A DNA stretch of 15,612 bases. It comes from Gammaproteobacteria bacterium. Its GTDB lineage: Bacteria; Pseudomonadota; Gammaproteobacteria; Pseudomonadales; Pseudohongiellaceae. Positions 7,923-14,536 of the stretch are shown in pieces. A program made the translations under genes and the position numbers. The notes below the pieces were generated by a model that was not told the DNA's origin, ran no database searches, and saw only the letters and a list, made by a program, of their open reading frames with translations. Numbering within the stretch: position 1 is the stretch's first letter; each line of letters begins with the position of its first letter. The stretch spans positions 1 to 15,612 of the forward strand of contig PWQG01000008.1 in assembly GCA_003556835.1 (NCBI GenBank), in the 5' to 3' direction.

Positions 7923-8561
7923 TCAGCTCTGGACCATCTCCTTTTCCTGCTCGGACAGACTGGCCCGCACCGAATCCCTGGCAAAGAGCCGGGCCCGATA
8001 CTCGAGCAGCGGCTGCACCGCCTTGTGCGTGCCCAGGTCGACCCCCATTGCCGGCAAGCGCCAGAGAATGGGCAGCACACAGCAATCCACAATCGTGAAC
8101 TCATCGCTCATGAAATAGGGTTTCTCGGCGAAGATCGGCGCGATGGAGATCAGACTCTCACGCAACTCCTTGCGTGCTTTCTCCTGCTGCGCCGCACTCC
8201 CCTTTCCAGCCAGCAGCCGATCCACGCTGTCACACCAGTCGCGCTGGATGCGATACATCCAGAGCCGGCTCTGTGCCCGGGCGACCGGATAAACGGGAAA
8301 CAGGGGTGGATGCGGGAACCGCTCGTCCAGGTATTCCATCATGATATTGGCTTCATACAGCACCAGATCACGATCCACCAAGGTCGGCAGGCTGTTGTAC
8401 GGATTCAACGACGCCAGGTCTTCCGGCGTGTTATCGGGGTCAACGTTGACAGTATCAACGGCAACCCCCTTCTCCGCGAGAACAATTCGTACCCGATGAC
8501 TGTACTGACTGTTACCGTCAGAATAAAACGTCATGGACGAGCGTTTTGATACCACACCCAT
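7923..8561 (-). CDS. sspA: Stringent starvation protein A (SspA)
   Basis: SspA has a glutathione-S-transferase-like fold but acts by binding RNA polymerase and altering transcription in stress and stationary phase. The 212-residue protein has the thioredoxin-like half (TFYSDGNSQYSHRVRIVLAEKG, about 11-32; NPYNSLPTLVDRDLVLYEANIMMEYLDERFPHPPLFPVYPVARAQSR region) and a helical C-terminal half. The surface PHP motif (P83-H84-P85), which is functionally important in E. coli SspA, is present. The start at 8561 is supported by GAGGAA six bases upstream. It follows the cytochrome gene by 45 bases and precedes sspB, so it may be read from the petA promoter. Confidence 0.94.
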   Translation of the reverse strand: MGVVSKRSSMTFYSDGNSQYSHRVRIVLAEKGVAVDTVNVDPDNTPEDLASLNPYNSLPTLVDRDLVLYEANIMMEYLDERFPHPPLFPVYPVARAQSRLWMYRIQRDWCDSVDRLLAGKGSAAQQEKARKELRESLISIAPIFAEKPYFMSDEFTIVDCCVLPILWRLPAMGVDLGTHKAVQPLLEYRARLFARDSVRASLSEQEKEMVQS

Positions 8562-8606
8562 TATCTGTTCCTCATACCAATGGCCATCTGCTCAATGCGA
8601 CAGCCC

Positions 8607-10622
8607 TCAGTGAATCCTTCTCCAGTACTCACGATTGAGCAGGTAAACCAGAATGAACAGGATCGCCAGGAAACCCAGCACATAGACCCCGATCTCCTGC
8701 CGCTTCAATCGAATCGGTTCACCGGTGTAATACAGGAAGTTGGCAATATCATACGCAACCTGATCGAACTGCTCCGGGCTCATGGCACCCGTACCGGACA
8801 CATGGCGAAGATCACAGTCCTCCGGCTCGGCTGCCCGATTGCTGCAGATCACGTCACCCTGCAGCTCATGCAGGATATTGGGCATACCCACGTTGGGGAA
8901 GACCGAGTTGTTTGCCCCCCAGGGACGCCCATCATCCTCATAGAACGACGTCAGGAACCCGTAGACCCATTGAGGACTGCGCACCCGTGTGATCAGGGTA
9001 AGATCCGGAGGCGCCACACCAAACCAGTCACTGCCATTCTGCTGTGACATTGAGTTGGCCATCTGGTCACCAATGGCCTGTTCGCCGAACACCAGGTGCT
9101 CCAGTGCCAGATCATGCGGAATGCCCAGGTCATCAGCGGTGCGCTGATAACGCTGGTACTGCAGGGAATGGCAGGAGTGACAGTAGTTCATGTAGTACTT
9201 GTAACCGGTCTGCAGGGATGCCTCGTCCCGCAGGTCGAAATCCACGTCCGGCAGATCGACATCGGCTTCGGCACCCACCGCCCGGAGCGGAATCAGAACC
9301 ATGGCGGCGATCAGGGCGACGGCCATCAGCAACTGCTTGTTACTGATCCAGCGGCCGGTGACCCGCGCCGGCTCCGGATACGTCGCTTCCTTTTTCGTGT
9401 ACCAGGGCATCAGGAAGAAGAAAGCAAAGTAGATGACCGTACAGATCTGCGCCAGAACGATACGCGGACCACTCGATGCCATCGTGCCCAACACCCCGAG
9501 GATGATGAAGCTGACCACAAAGAGCAACAGGGCGATGCGGCTGTACCAGCCCTTGTAGCGCATGGAGTTCACCGGGCTGCGATCCAGCCAGGGCAGCACG
9601 AACAGGATGGCAATACCACCGAACATCACCAGCAGACCCCAGAAGCTCGCGTCAATACCGAACAAGGGAACAGTCACGGCACGCAACATGGAGTAGAACG
9701 GTGTGAAGTACCAGACCGGCGGCACGTGCTCCGGGGTCACCATCGGGTTGGCTTCCTGGAAGTTGGCATGCTCCAGGAAATAACCGCCCATTTCCGGCAC
9801 AAAGAAGACCACGAAACAGAACACGAACAGGAAGACCACAATACCCACCATGTCATGCACGGTGTAGTAAGGATGGAAAGGAATGCCGTCCACCGGCTTG
9901 CCATCCGGTCCCTTGTTCTTCTTGATGTCGATGCCATCGGGGTTGTTGGAACCGACTTCATGCAGGGCCAGCAGATGCAATACAACCAATGCGATCAACA
10001 CAATCGGAAGTGCCACAACGTGCAGGGCAAAGAATCGGCTCAATGTCGCACCTGAGATGAGGAAGTCACCTCGTACCCATAGCAGCAGGGGTTCACCGAT
10101 GACCGGGATCGCCCCCACCAGGGACACGATCACATTGGCACCCCAGTAGGACATCTGTCCCCAGGGCAGCACGTAACCCATGAAACCTTCCATGACCAGG
10201 ACCAGGTAGATGGCCATGCCGAATACCCAGACCAGCTCGCGGGGTTTCTTGTAGGAACCGTACATCAGCCCCCGGAACATGTGGAGATAGACCACGATGA
10301 AGAAGGCCGAGGCGCCTGTCGAATGAATATAGCGCAACAACCAGCCCATCTCGACATCACGCATGATGTACTCGACGGAGGCGAAAGCCCCTTCAGCGCT
10401 GTTGACATAGAACATGGTAAGGAAAATGCCGGAGACCAGCTGAATGACCAGTACCACAAGAGAGAGAACACCAAAGAAATACCAGAAATTGAAATTCTTC
10501 GGCGCATAATACTGGCTCATGTGACGACGCCAGGCGTCCATGATGGGCAGGCGCTCATCGGTCCAGTCGCGCAGTCCGATCAGTGAGGATGTCAGCCTGC
10601 CTCGTTTCTTGACTTCACTCAT
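8607..10622 (-). CDS. petBC: Fused cytochrome b-cytochrome c1 of the bc1 complex
   Basis: One uninterrupted 671-residue frame holds both cytochromes of ubiquinol:cytochrome c oxidoreductase. Residues 1 to about 424 are cytochrome b: haem ligands H100 and H114, then H201 and H216 (14 residues between the second pair), and the Qo motif PVWYF (302-306) in place of PEWYF. Residues 425-452 form a signal-like segment: basic start, hydrophobic core 431-447, and AVGA before EAD at 452. Cytochrome c1 follows, with CHSCH (481-485), the probable haem ligand Met in NVGMPN (M580) and a C-terminal anchor helix (about 645-662) ending YWRRIH. Elsewhere such fusions (Bradyrhizobium fbcH) are cleaved after synthesis; cleavage here is inferred. 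The ATG directly abuts the petA stop, with GAGGAG inside petA as ribosome-binding site. Confidence 0.93.
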   Translation of the reverse strand: MSEVKKRGRLTSSLIGLRDWTDERLPIMDAWRRHMSQYYAPKNFNFWYFFGVLSLVVLVIQLVSGIFLTMFYVNSAEGAFASVEYIMRDVEMGWLLRYIHSTGASAFFIVVYLHMFRGLMYGSYKKPRELVWVFGMAIYLVLVMEGFMGYVLPWGQMSYWGANVIVSLVGAIPVIGEPLLLWVRGDFLISGATLSRFFALHVVALPIVLIALVVLHLLALHEVGSNNPDGIDIKKNKGPDGKPVDGIPFHPYYTVHDMVGIVVFLFVFCFVVFFVPEMGGYFLEHANFQEANPMVTPEHVPPVWYFTPFYSMLRAVTVPLFGIDASFWGLLVMFGGIAILFVLPWLDRSPVNSMRYKGWYSRIALLLFVVSFIILGVLGTMASSGPRIVLAQICTVIYFAFFFLMPWYTKKEATYPEPARVTGRWISNKQLLMAVALIAAMVLIPLRAVGAEADVDLPDVDFDLRDEASLQTGYKYYMNYCHSCHSLQYQRYQRTADDLGIPHDLALEHLVFGEQAIGDQMANSMSQQNGSDWFGVAPPDLTLITRVRSPQWVYGFLTSFYEDDGRPWGANNSVFPNVGMPNILHELQGDVICSNRAAEPEDCDLRHVSGTGAMSPEQFDQVAYDIANFLYYTGEPIRLKRQEIGVYVLGFLAILFILVYLLNREYWRRIH

Positions 10623-11222
10623 TTATGCGGTCTCCTCGTCTTCACCGATCACCAGGACGTTGTCTGTCTCGTAATAATGGGGCGGCACTTCCATATTGCG
10701 GGAGGCCGGCGAGTTGTTGTATACGCGGCCGGCTATATCAAACTTCGAGCCGTGACAGGCACAGAAAAAGCCACCTTTCCAGTTGGCTTCGAAGGGCTCC
10801 GGGCGGATGGCCAGACGGGGCGCAGGCGAGCAACCCAGATGCGGACATACACCAATGAGAACGAGCACTTCAGGATCGCGGGAGCGATATATATTGCGCG
10901 CGTAATCCGGCTGCTCCGGCTGATTGGACTCAGGATCCTGCAATTGATTGTTGATGGTAGGCAACGCCTCGAGAGCCTCGGGTGTCCGTCGCACCACAAA
11001 GATGGGACGTCCCCGCCAGGCCGGGATGGGGCCGAGCATGGCGCCTGACTCCAGGCGGCCGATATCAACCCGTATCGGAGCTCCTGCGGCCTGCGCGCGA
11101 GCGCTGGGCTTCCAGGAAGAAACAAAGGGCACTGCAGCGCCAACAACGCCGGCTGCACCCAAGACAGAGGTTGACCCCAGCAGAAATCTTCTGCGGCCAG
11201 AATCAGTACCGTTCACACTCAC
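10623..11222 (-). CDS. petA: Rieske iron-sulfur subunit of the bc1 complex
   Basis: The Rieske protein carries the 2Fe-2S cluster that takes the first electron from ubiquinol. The 199-residue protein begins with a twin-arginine signal-anchor (R10-R11-R12-F13-L14 followed by a hydrophobic segment to about 34), consistent with Tat export of the folded protein. Cluster motifs are C126-P-H128-L-G-C131 and C154-A-C156-H157-G-S159, giving two Cys and two His ligands plus the disulfide pair. The start is GTG at 11222, with CAGGAGATG upstream at suitable spacing. First gene of petA-petBC, with a promoter at 11319-11347. The stop TAA touches the petBC ATG with no gap. Confidence 0.96.
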   Translation of the reverse strand: MSVNGTDSGRRRFLLGSTSVLGAAGVVGAAVPFVSSWKPSARAQAAGAPIRVDIGRLESGAMLGPIPAWRGRPIFVVRRTPEALEALPTINNQLQDPESNQPEQPDYARNIYRSRDPEVLVLIGVCPHLGCSPAPRLAIRPEPFEANWKGGFFCACHGSKFDIAGRVYNNSPASRNMEVPPHYYETDNVLVIGEDEETA

Positions 11223-11318
11223 CGTGTCATCTCCTGAGCATTATCGTCTGAAAGAAATTGGAAGCGCTGCATGCCACGGCCAGCGTTTTCAGTGCGGCGC
11301 ATGCGGCAAATGGGCTGA

Positions 11319-11347
11319 ATAGTAGAGAATTCGGAGAAATTTTTCAA
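11319..11347 (-). promoter_or_regulatory. Sigma70-like promoter of petA-petBC(-sspAB)
   Basis: On the minus strand, TTGAAA (11342-11347), a 17-base spacer and TACTAT (11319-11324) give a good -35/-10 pair. Transcription would start near 11312, leaving a leader of about 90 bases before the petA GTG. The leader contains two GCATGC palindromes of unknown meaning. The site lies downstream of the rpsI terminator, as expected for an independent transcription unit. Confidence 0.65.
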
Positions 11348-11407
11348 GCAGCCCCACCCCGAACCTTGTGCCAAGTCAATGAAATTCCTGGTAATTTATT
11401 TTTTACG

Positions 11408-11445
11408 AAAAAAAAGCGCCCACCGTTTTCGGCTGGAGCGCTTTT
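11408..11445 (-). terminator. Intrinsic terminator of rplM-rpsI
   Basis: AAAAGCGC-CCA-CCG (11412-11425) pairs with CGG-TGG-GCGCTTTT (11430-11445) with two single-base bulges and a TTTT loop. Read on the minus strand, the stem is followed by eight T residues (8 A at 11408-11415 on the plus strand; part of the run also pairs in the stem). The position is about 90 bases after the rpsI stop and upstream of the petA promoter. Confidence 0.85.
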
Positions 11446-11536
11446 CTTTGCAGGAGACCGGTTCAGCGCAACGATCTCCGGAATTCAGCAGCAGCCACGC
11501 GTAAATCAGTCCGCGAGGCCTCGCCGATACAGAGCA

Positions 11537-11929
11537 TTAACGCTTGGAGTACTGAGGACGTTTACGCGCCTTGCGCAGCCCAACCTTCTTACGCTCAACG
11601 GCTCGCGCGTCACGGGTGACAAACCCGGCTTTGCGCAGCACCGGGCGCAGCTCCTCATCATAATCCATCAGGGCCCGGGTGATGCCGTGACGGATCGCCC
11701 CGGCCTGACCGAAACTGCCGCCACCGCGCACAGTGACCATGACATCAAATTTGTCCGCCATCTCGACCAGCTCCAGCGGCTGCTGCACGATCATCTGTGC
11801 CACTTCACGTCCGAAGAAGTTGTCCAGGGGACGTTTGTTTACTGTGATCTTGCCGCTTCCCCGGGTCAGGAAAACGCGTGCCGTGGCCGTCTTGCGGCGA
11901 CCTGTTCCGTAATATTGTGTTGTCGACAT
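11537..11929 (-). CDS. rpsI: 30S ribosomal protein S9
   Basis: A 130-residue protein matching S9 throughout: YYGTGRRKTATARVFL near the N-terminus, GSGKITVNKRPLDNFFGRE, VRGGGSFGQAGAIRHGITRAL and the basic tail ending RKARKRPQYSKR, which reaches into the ribosomal P site. The ATG at 11929 follows rplM by 78 bases in the standard rplM-rpsI operon. The ribosome-binding site is weak (AAGAGG, distant), so coupling to rplM translation may matter. A strong terminator follows. Confidence 0.98.
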   Translation of the reverse strand: MSTTQYYGTGRRKTATARVFLTRGSGKITVNKRPLDNFFGREVAQMIVQQPLELVEMADKFDVMVTVRGGGSFGQAGAIRHGITRALMDYDEELRPVLRKAGFVTRDARAVERKKVGLRKARKRPQYSKR

Positions 11930-12007
11930 GGCGATTCAGTGAACCTCTTTTGCTATCCTGTGCGTGGCGCTTGACAATCGTTTGCGCGAGCGGTTGTGGT
12001 CCAGCCC

Positions 12008-12436
12008 TTACAGCTTGACTGCCTGCGGCTGCTGGGCGGTGTGCGGATGCTCGGACCCGCTGTACACCTTGAGCTTCCGGAACATGGCGCGGCCCAGCGG
12101 GTTTCGCGGCAACATGCCTTTCACTGCCAGCTTGATCACGCGCTCGGGCGACTTCTCGATCAGCTCGTTGAAGGAAGCGGTTTTCAGCCCGCCCGGATAT
12201 CCGGAGTGGGAATAATACAGCTTGTTCCTGGCCTTCTTGCCGGTGACCGTGACCTTTTCAGCATTGACCACGACAATATAGTCGCCGGTATCCACATGCG
12301 GCGTGTACTCGGGCTTGTGCTTGCCACGCAGACGGGTAGCGATCTCGGCCGCCATGCGACCCAAGGTCTGACCTTCCGCATCGACGAGCAGCCAGTTATT
12401 TTCGGCAGTCTGTGGTTTGGCGCTAAACGTTTTCAT
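12008..12436 (-). CDS. rplM: 50S ribosomal protein L13
   Basis: A 142-residue protein matching bacterial L13 in length and sequence: MKTFSAKPQTAENNWLLVDA start, GQTLGRMAAEIATRLRGKHKPEYTPHVDTGDYIVVVNAEKVTVTGKK core, YYSHSGYPGG, AVKGMLPRNPLGRAMFRKLKVYSGSEHPH and a short tail. The ATG has GGAG five bases upstream. In E. coli L13 represses its own operon at the translational level; whether the short leader here can do so cannot be told from sequence. First gene of rplM-rpsI. Confidence 0.98.
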   Translation of the reverse strand: MKTFSAKPQTAENNWLLVDAEGQTLGRMAAEIATRLRGKHKPEYTPHVDTGDYIVVVNAEKVTVTGKKARNKLYYSHSGYPGGLKTASFNELIEKSPERVIKLAVKGMLPRNPLGRAMFRKLKVYSGSEHPHTAQQPQAVKL

Positions 12437-12476
12437 TGAACTCCACCAAAAAAGGCATTGTCTTCAGGGAGCGCGC

Positions 12477-12505
12477 ATACTACCTGAGCGCCCGGGCCTG
12501 ATCAA
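12477..12505 (-). promoter_or_regulatory. rplM promoter, proximal (P2)
   Basis: On the minus strand, TTGATC (12500-12505), a 17-base spacer and TAGTAT (12477-12482). The expected start is near 12470, giving a leader of about 34 bases. It overlaps the distal promoter and a dyad (see findings). Confidence 0.55.
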
Positions 12506-12507
12506 GT

Positions 12508-12535
12508 AGTATAGCAAAAAAATACGCCCACAAGC
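12508..12535 (-). promoter_or_regulatory. rplM promoter, distal with extended -10 (P1)
   Basis: On the minus strand, TGC (12514-12516) precedes TATACT (12508-12513), an extended -10 element. GCTTGT (12530-12535) at 16 bases is a weak -35. An A/T run (seven A on the plus strand, 12516-12522) lies in the spacer. This lies between the end of zapE and rplM, so the ribosomal operon has its own start site. Confidence 0.55.
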
Positions 12536-12555
12536 GGCAAAATGCGCCATACACT

Positions 12556-13653
12556 TCAAGCCCGATGGGCGCTCGCCAGATACTCTTCCGACTGCATCTC
12601 CAGCAGACGACTGCGGGTGCGCTCGAAGATGAAACCCAGGTCGCCCCCCGCATACAGTTGATGGAGGGGTACCGCGGCAGACAGGATCAGCTTGACGCGA
12701 CGGTCGTACAGCTCATCCACCAGGCTGACAAATCGACGCGCAGCCTCCTCACGCCCTTTGCCCAATTGTGGCACATTGACCAGCAATACGGCATGGAATT
12801 CCCGCGCCAGTTCGATATAGTCATTCGCACTCCGGGGCCCCTCGCACAATTCGGCAAACTCGAACCAGACCACGTCGTCGGCCACCCGCGACGCACGGAT
12901 CTTACGACCCAGGACCGAAAGATCGACCTCACGGCGCGCCTCGGCATGCGCCGGGGCCAGGCGCCGGAAGCTTTCTTCCAGCGCCCGATCGGTCTCCGCG
13001 CCGAGTGGAGAATGATACAGTCGCGCCTGCTTCAACTCCCGCAGCCGATAATCAGTGCGACTGTCCATGTGGTGAACTTCAGTATGCTTGCAAATCAGAT
13101 CAATGGCTGGCAAAAATCGCTGGCGCTGCAGGCCATTCTCATACAGCTTTTCGGGCGGAATATTCGACGTGGCGACCAGAACCACTCCCCGTGACAGCAA
13201 ATGCTCCAGCAGGTTGGCCAGGATCATGGCATCGCCGATGTCGGAGACAAAAAACTCGTCGAAGCAGATGACCTCGGCATCCTTGCAGAGTCGGTCGGCA
13301 ACCTGCTCCAGGGGATTTTTCTGTTGCTGAAGGGCTCCCAGGTACTTGTGGACGCGCTGCATGAAGCGATGAAAGTGGGTCCGCATCTTGCGCTCACCCG
13401 GCAAGCATTCATGAAAGACATCCATCAGATAGGTCTTGCCCCGGCCCACACCTCCATATAGATAGAGGCCCTGTACCTGTGTCGGGCTTGATCGGCCCAG
13501 CCAGCGCTGCCACCACCCCCCCTGCCTCAGCTGCTTCGATGCCAGAAGATCATCATAGACCCGCTGCAGAGCCAGCATGGCAGACTCCTGTGCCGGATCC
13601 GGAATCATCAGCCCGTCAGCCACATCTTTCCTGTAACGCTCCAATGGCGTCAT
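12556..13653 (-). CDS. zapE: Cell division protein ZapE (AFG1-like ATPase)
   Basis: A 365-residue P-loop ATPase of the AFG1/ZapE family. It has a Walker A GGVGRGKT (67-74), Walker B VICFDEF (128-134) and a sensor-like VATSN (160-164), followed by PPEKLYENGLQRQRFLPAIDLI, highly typical of the family. E. coli ZapE associates with the Z-ring and is needed for division at high temperature or low oxygen. I chose the ATG at 13653 (MTPLERYRKDVADG), with GAGGGA five bases upstream. An upstream in-frame ATG at 13716 would add 21 residues that do not look like the family. Monocistronic and divergent from yhcB; no clear promoter was found for it. Confidence 0.95.
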   Translation of the reverse strand: MTPLERYRKDVADGLMIPDPAQESAMLALQRVYDDLLASKQLRQGGWWQRWLGRSSPTQVQGLYLYGGVGRGKTYLMDVFHECLPGERKMRTHFHRFMQRVHKYLGALQQQKNPLEQVADRLCKDAEVICFDEFFVSDIGDAMILANLLEHLLSRGVVLVATSNIPPEKLYENGLQRQRFLPAIDLICKHTEVHHMDSRTDYRLRELKQARLYHSPLGAETDRALEESFRRLAPAHAEARREVDLSVLGRKIRASRVADDVVWFEFAELCEGPRSANDYIELAREFHAVLLVNVPQLGKGREEAARRFVSLVDELYDRRVKLILSAAVPLHQLYAGGDLGFIFERTRSRLLEMQSEEYLASAHRA

Positions 13654-13782
13654 CTTTTCCCTCGCACGAAATGCTTGCCACAAACCACACAGGCCGGTTT
13701 GCACGAGGGCTGGCATTGTAACCAGCAGCCATTTACAGTACCAGCCGTAAATTCCGGGGCGACTTCCCGATCCAATTCGGGC

Positions 13783-13788
13783 TATAAT
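13783..13788 (+). promoter_or_regulatory. Candidate -10 box of yhcB
   Basis: A perfect TATAAT at 13783-13788, 70 bases before the yhcB ATG. No good -35 hexamer lies 16-18 bases upstream (CGACTT-like only), so activator help or a weak promoter is possible. The box sits between inverted arms TCGGG (13777-13781) and CCCGA (13789-13793). Confidence 0.5.
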
Positions 13789-13858
13789 CCCGACCTCGGA
13801 ATACCTTTACCCACTTTACATCAGTGGAAATCCGCAAATCCTGGAGGCTCGAAATCTT

Positions 13859-14440
13859 ATGCTATGGTTGATCGCAATTGGCTGCCTGGCCGTCGGCACG
13901 GTAATCGGAGTTATCGCTGCAGGCCGCCTGAGTAGTACCAGCCCGGCCCGCATCAAGGAGATGGAAACCCAGATCGAGAACCTGCACCACCAACATACCG
14001 AATACCGTAGCGAAGTAAGTTCACACTTCAATACCACTGCGGAACTGGTGCAACAGATGACCGAAAGCTATCGCGAGGTCTATCAACACCTGGCCACCGG
14101 CGCACAGGAATTGTGCTCCGAGGATGTCGCGGATAAAATGCTGCCGCCCGGGGAAAACCGCATGTTCCAGCGGCAGGAAGAAAAGACCGGCGCAGAGCCC
14201 CCCAAAGACTATGCCGCCAATCGCGCACCGGACCAGGAAGGCGCCCTGTCCGAGAACTTCGGTCTCAACAAATCGACCACCGAAGGCGCTGAAACTGCAG
14301 CTGGCGAGGAGGCCTCCACCGGTTCCGACGTCAAACAACAGGAATCTGCGACTGCAGCAGATGCCGGCAATGAAGAAAACAGGGAAGAGCCTGCGAAGGA
14401 ATCGACCGACAGTAGCTGGAAGCCTCGCGACCCGAACTGA
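13859..14440 (+). CDS. zapG: YhcB/ZapG family inner-membrane protein (DUF1043) with long acidic tail
   Basis: A 193-residue protein with one N-terminal membrane helix (residues 2-22) followed by a coiled-coil region (about 30-85: ARIKEMETQIENLHHQHTEY and SSHFNTTAELVQQMTESYREVYQHLATGAQEL). This matches YhcB/ZapG, which links cell-envelope growth, shape and division in E. coli. The rest (about 110-193) is low-complexity, rich in Glu, Ala, Ser, Thr and Gln, and probably disordered. It makes the protein about 60 residues longer than E. coli YhcB (132). The ATG has GGAGG (13843-13847) at 11 bases, slightly far. Divergent from zapE, a neighbour pairing common in related bacteria. Confidence 0.88.
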   Translation: MLWLIAIGCLAVGTVIGVIAAGRLSSTSPARIKEMETQIENLHHQHTEYRSEVSSHFNTTAELVQQMTESYREVYQHLATGAQELCSEDVADKMLPPGENRMFQRQEEKTGAEPPKDYAANRAPDQEGALSENFGLNKSTTEGAETAAGEEASTGSDVKQQESATAADAGNEENREEPAKESTDSSWKPRDPN

Positions 14441-14470
14441 CGCCTCGATCTCGCAGAGAGCACATTCACA

Positions 14471-14508
14471 AGGGCCGGACGCGGGTGGCCTCACCCGGGC
14501 CCGGCCCT
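14471..14508. other. Strong GC-rich hairpin between yhcB and cysD
   Basis: The outer stem AGGGCCGG (14471-14478) pairs perfectly with CCGGCCCT (14501-14508). An inner stem CGGGTG (14482-14487) pairs with CACCCG (14492-14497) around a GCCT loop, separated by a 3x3 internal loop. No T-tract follows on either strand, so it is not a standard intrinsic terminator. It ends 28 bases before the cysD ATG. It could shield the yhcB mRNA end, or structure the cysD leader. Confidence 0.6.
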
Positions 14509-14536
14509 GCGCTTATGGAAAACCAAGTACACCACA

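Larger units (their letters stand above)
11223..11536. other. Intergenic region between rpsI and petA
   Basis: This 314-base stretch without a gene contains, in minus-strand order, the trailer of rpsI, its intrinsic terminator (11408-11445), an AT-rich stretch, the petA promoter (11319-11347) and the petA leader. The long plus-strand open frame over this region runs antisense across rpsI, lacks family similarity, and is not called. Confidence 0.7.

Noticed and set aside
7868..8104. N-terminal extension of sspB to 8104
   Set aside because: The extra 79 residues overlap sspA and have an Arg/Cys/Ser-rich shadow composition. SspB homology begins at the ATG at 7867.
9096..10055. A 319-residue plus-strand open frame antisense to the cytochrome b-c1 gene
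   Set aside because: His/Gln/Arg-rich low-quality composition and complete overlap with a gene having clear haem motifs; a codon-bias shadow.
11258..11974. A 238-residue plus-strand open frame across rpsI and its terminator
   Set aside because: It runs antisense through rpsI and straight through its intrinsic terminator, and has no recognisable domain or ribosome-binding site.
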